Assembly (NCBI GenBank): GCA_030536195.1
Contig: JAUNQL010000054.1
Location: 1 to 7,076, forward strand
Reading direction: 5' to 3'
Length of the DNA stretch: 7,076 bases
DNA from: Clostridia bacterium
GTDB taxonomy: Bacteria; Bacillota; Clostridia; Oscillospirales; Acutalibacteraceae
The first letter of the stretch is position 1. The number at the start of each line of letters is the position of its first letter. A program made the position numbers and the translations under genes. The notes beneath the pieces were generated by a model. It was not told where the DNA came from, did not search any database, and saw nothing but the letters and a program-made list of their open reading frames with translations. Positions 6,022-7,076 of this stretch are shown in pieces.

Positions 6022-6710
6022 TAGATACTCTTTCCTGTCTCAGCCTCTAAAACGCTGTTAAATACTGCTATTTGTGAAGATGAAATATGCTTATCAAGAT
6101 GCATGCTTCCAAAATACCACTTGTCATACTCACATGAGTTGCCAAGCTCCTCAAGGTACGTGTTAAGAAGTGAGAGCTTGTTCTTGTTAAGGTTGTTAAG
6201 TTGGAGGAAATCCTTGATTCTAGCAGATGGCTCGTGTGTGATGATGTAGTCAACACGACCATTGTTTTTATCAATATTCTGAGCGCCCTCAATCAGCTCC
6301 TGCTGAGTTGGGCTCTCCTCCTTAAACCAGGTGTTGCTAGCAATCCTGATATCAATATCAGGGCTCTCGCCACCACCCATTGTGAAGTACTTCTTGCCCT
6401 CTATTGTGTATACCTGTCCACGCATTAGGTGATAGAGGTTACCGCCAAGGTGATGCACCTTACCGCCGTTCCACTCAGATACCTCTGCACTGTTGAGAAG
6501 TTTAAAGTTCTCATGAGTGCCGTCGATGAAACAGATATTATACTTTTTCTCACTGAGTTTCTTTAAGTTTGTAGCCTCATCTTTGCCACCGCTCCAGATG
6601 AAACCAAAGTCACCACAGATGATAAGTGTGTCGCCACGGCCAAGCTTGCGCATAGCGCTGCCACTAAAGCGATTTATATCACCGTGAGTGTCGCCTGTAA
6701 TGTATACCAA
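6021..6710 (-). CDS. Calcineurin-like metallophosphoesterase with altered metal-ligand motifs
   Basis: This 229-residue cytoplasmic protein starts at TTG (6708-6710), with AAGAGG (6721-6726) 10 nt upstream; this gives the family-typical opening MVYITGDTHGD. Motifs in order: GDTHGD (6-11), CGDFGFIW (32-39), DGTHEN (63-68), HLMRGQVYTIEGKKYFTMGGG (94-114), YIITHEP (155-161) and KWYFGSMHLDK (197-207). The family normally has GNHE and GHxH; here the Asn ligand is Thr (T65) and the first His of the last motif is Ser (S202). The fold should be kept, but two metal contacts are changed, so activity may be reduced, altered or lost. The substrate is unknown; relatives include phosphodiesterases and protein phosphatases. 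It is first in a three-gene operon, overlaps the DHHW gene by one base, and is transcribed from a promoter interlocked with that of the carboxypeptidase gene. Confidence 0.92.
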   Translation of the reverse strand: MVYITGDTHGDINRFSGSAMRKLGRGDTLIICGDFGFIWSGGKDEATNLKKLSEKKYNICFIDGTHENFKLLNSAEVSEWNGGKVHHLGGNLYHLMRGQVYTIEGKKYFTMGGGESPDIDIRIASNTWFKEESPTQQELIEGAQNIDKNNGRVDYIITHEPSARIKDFLQLNNLNKNKLSLLNTYLEELGNSCEYDKWYFGSMHLDKHISSSQIAVFNSVLEAETGKSI

Positions 6711-6730
6711 AATTTCACATCCTCTTTATT

Positions 6731-6758
6731 TTTAAAGGAAATATTGTTATACTATATT
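6731..6758 (+). promoter_or_regulatory. Probable promoter of the D,D-carboxypeptidase gene
   Basis: On the plus strand TTTAAA (6731-6736, 4/6) is followed after 16 nt by TATATT (6753-6758, 5/6). An alternative -10, TATACT (6748-6753), has no good -35. The leader would be about 30 nt and include AAGGTGG (6781-6787) before the ATG. Confidence 0.5.
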
Positions 6759-6782
6759 ACAACAAAGTCTTAACATTCTCAA
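6754..6782 (-). promoter_or_regulatory. Probable promoter of the phosphoesterase/DHHW/FakA-like operon
   Basis: The minus strand reads TTGAGA (6777-6782, 5/6), a 17-nt spacer, then TAATAT (6754-6759), the same -10 and spacing as the zinc-ribbon promoter. The transcript would start near 6747, about 37 nt before the TTG start. Its -10 overlaps the plus-strand -10, and its -35 overlaps the ribosome binding site of the divergent gene. Confidence 0.58.
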
Positions 6783-6795
6783 GGTGGATTTTACT

Positions 6796-7076
6796 ATGAA
6801 AAAGAGAATAATATGTTACATTTCTCTACTACTTATTCTTACAATTTTAGCTCCGATGCTTTTCTGTGTTCCTGCATCGGCTGCTTACAACGATGAAATC
6901 GACTTCCGCTCCGAAGTCGTATATATGGAAAACCTTGATCAGAACACCGTAATTTTCAATAAAAATTCGGATATGCAGGTCGCACCTGCTTCCCTCACCA
7001 AGATTACAACCTGTATGGTTGTACTCAACAACTGCGAGGACCTCGATGCCAAGGTTAAGGTAAAGCAAGAGTCCCT
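6796..7076 (+). CDS. D-alanyl-D-alanine carboxypeptidase, S11 family (N-terminal part, runs off the right edge)
   Basis: Ninety-three codons are visible, from the ATG at 6796 with AAGGTGG (6781-6787) upstream. Residues 1-29 are a signal peptide: MKKR, a hydrophobic core (IICYISLLLILTILAPMLFCV), and a PASA cleavage site before AYNDE. The mature part begins with the S11 pattern SEVVYMENLDQNTVIFNKNSDMQVAPASLTKITTCMVVL. The SxxK catalytic motif is S66-L67-T68-K69, where S66 is the acylated nucleophile. The SxN and KTG motifs would lie outside the window. These PBP5/DacA-type enzymes remove the terminal D-alanine from peptidoglycan stem pentapeptides outside the membrane; Clostridia usually have several, including sporulation-specific DacF, so no symbol is assigned. 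It is divergent from the phosphoesterase operon through overlapping promoters. Confidence 0.9.
   Translation, partial: MKKRIICYISLLLILTILAPMLFCVPASAAYNDEIDFRSEVVYMENLDQNTVIFNKNSDMQVAPASLTKITTCMVVLNNCEDLDAKVKVKQES

Noticed and set aside
6715..6720. ATG immediately followed by TGA on the minus strand just before the phosphoesterase start
   Set aside because: It directly abuts GAGG with no room for initiation and is out of frame with the phosphoesterase; more likely part of the Shine-Dalgarno spacer than a leader peptide.
1..7076. tRNA, rRNA, riboswitch, CRISPR array, insertion sequence or prophage signal
   Set aside because: No cloverleaf, array of spaced direct repeats, transposase motif or long structured leader was seen; intergenic gaps are short and explained by promoters and terminators.

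Overview
The window looks like chromosomal DNA from a Gram-positive Clostridia member, most likely a Lachnospiraceae relative (Butyrivibrio/Pseudobutyrivibrio-like). The reasons are moderately AT-rich intergenic DNA, strong GGAGG-type ribosome binding sites, TTG starts, sigma-A type promoters, a zf-trcl-type zinc-ribbon protein, a DHHW-family exported protein, and a sporulation/cell-wall type S11 D,D-carboxypeptidase. The genus is an inference from protein style and has not been searched. I see no phage, IS, CRISPR, tRNA or rRNA signal.

Layout from left to right. (1) Bases 1-512 (minus) hold the N-terminal 170 codons of a four-helix membrane protein that starts at TTG and runs off the left edge; it has its own promoter at 570-598. 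(2) Bases 613-2962 (minus) hold a phosphohexomutase (alpha-phosphoglucomutase type), then a tightly coupled 77-residue membrane miniprotein, then a 93-residue double zinc-ribbon protein with its own promoter. The block ends at a strong hairpin terminator at 613-641. (3) Bases 3047-4588 (plus) hold a complete YifB/ComM-type Mg-chelatase-like AAA+ ATPase, transcribed divergently from the mutase through interlocked promoters. (4) A hairpin terminator at 4593-4620 works for both strands. (5) Bases 4626-6710 (minus) hold a three-gene operon: a metallophosphoesterase starting at TTG, a membrane-anchored DHHW protein overlapping it as TAATG, and an 84-residue stand-alone protein resembling the middle domain of fatty acid kinase FakA. 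(6) Bases 6796-7076 (plus) hold the N-terminus of a secreted S11 D-alanyl-D-alanine carboxypeptidase, divergent from the operon.

Most of the genes with a recognisable role concern the cell envelope or sugar-phosphate supply: the mutase feeds glucose-1-phosphate to UDP-glucose and envelope glycans, the DHHW protein resembles AlgX/AlgJ-type O-acetylation proteins, and the carboxypeptidase trims peptidoglycan stem peptides. YifB/ComM is a DNA-processing ATPase linked to natural transformation. The least ordinary item is the metallophosphoesterase/DHHW/FakA-middle-domain-like operon: the phosphoesterase has changed residues at two expected metal-ligand positions, and the FakA-like protein has no kinase part.
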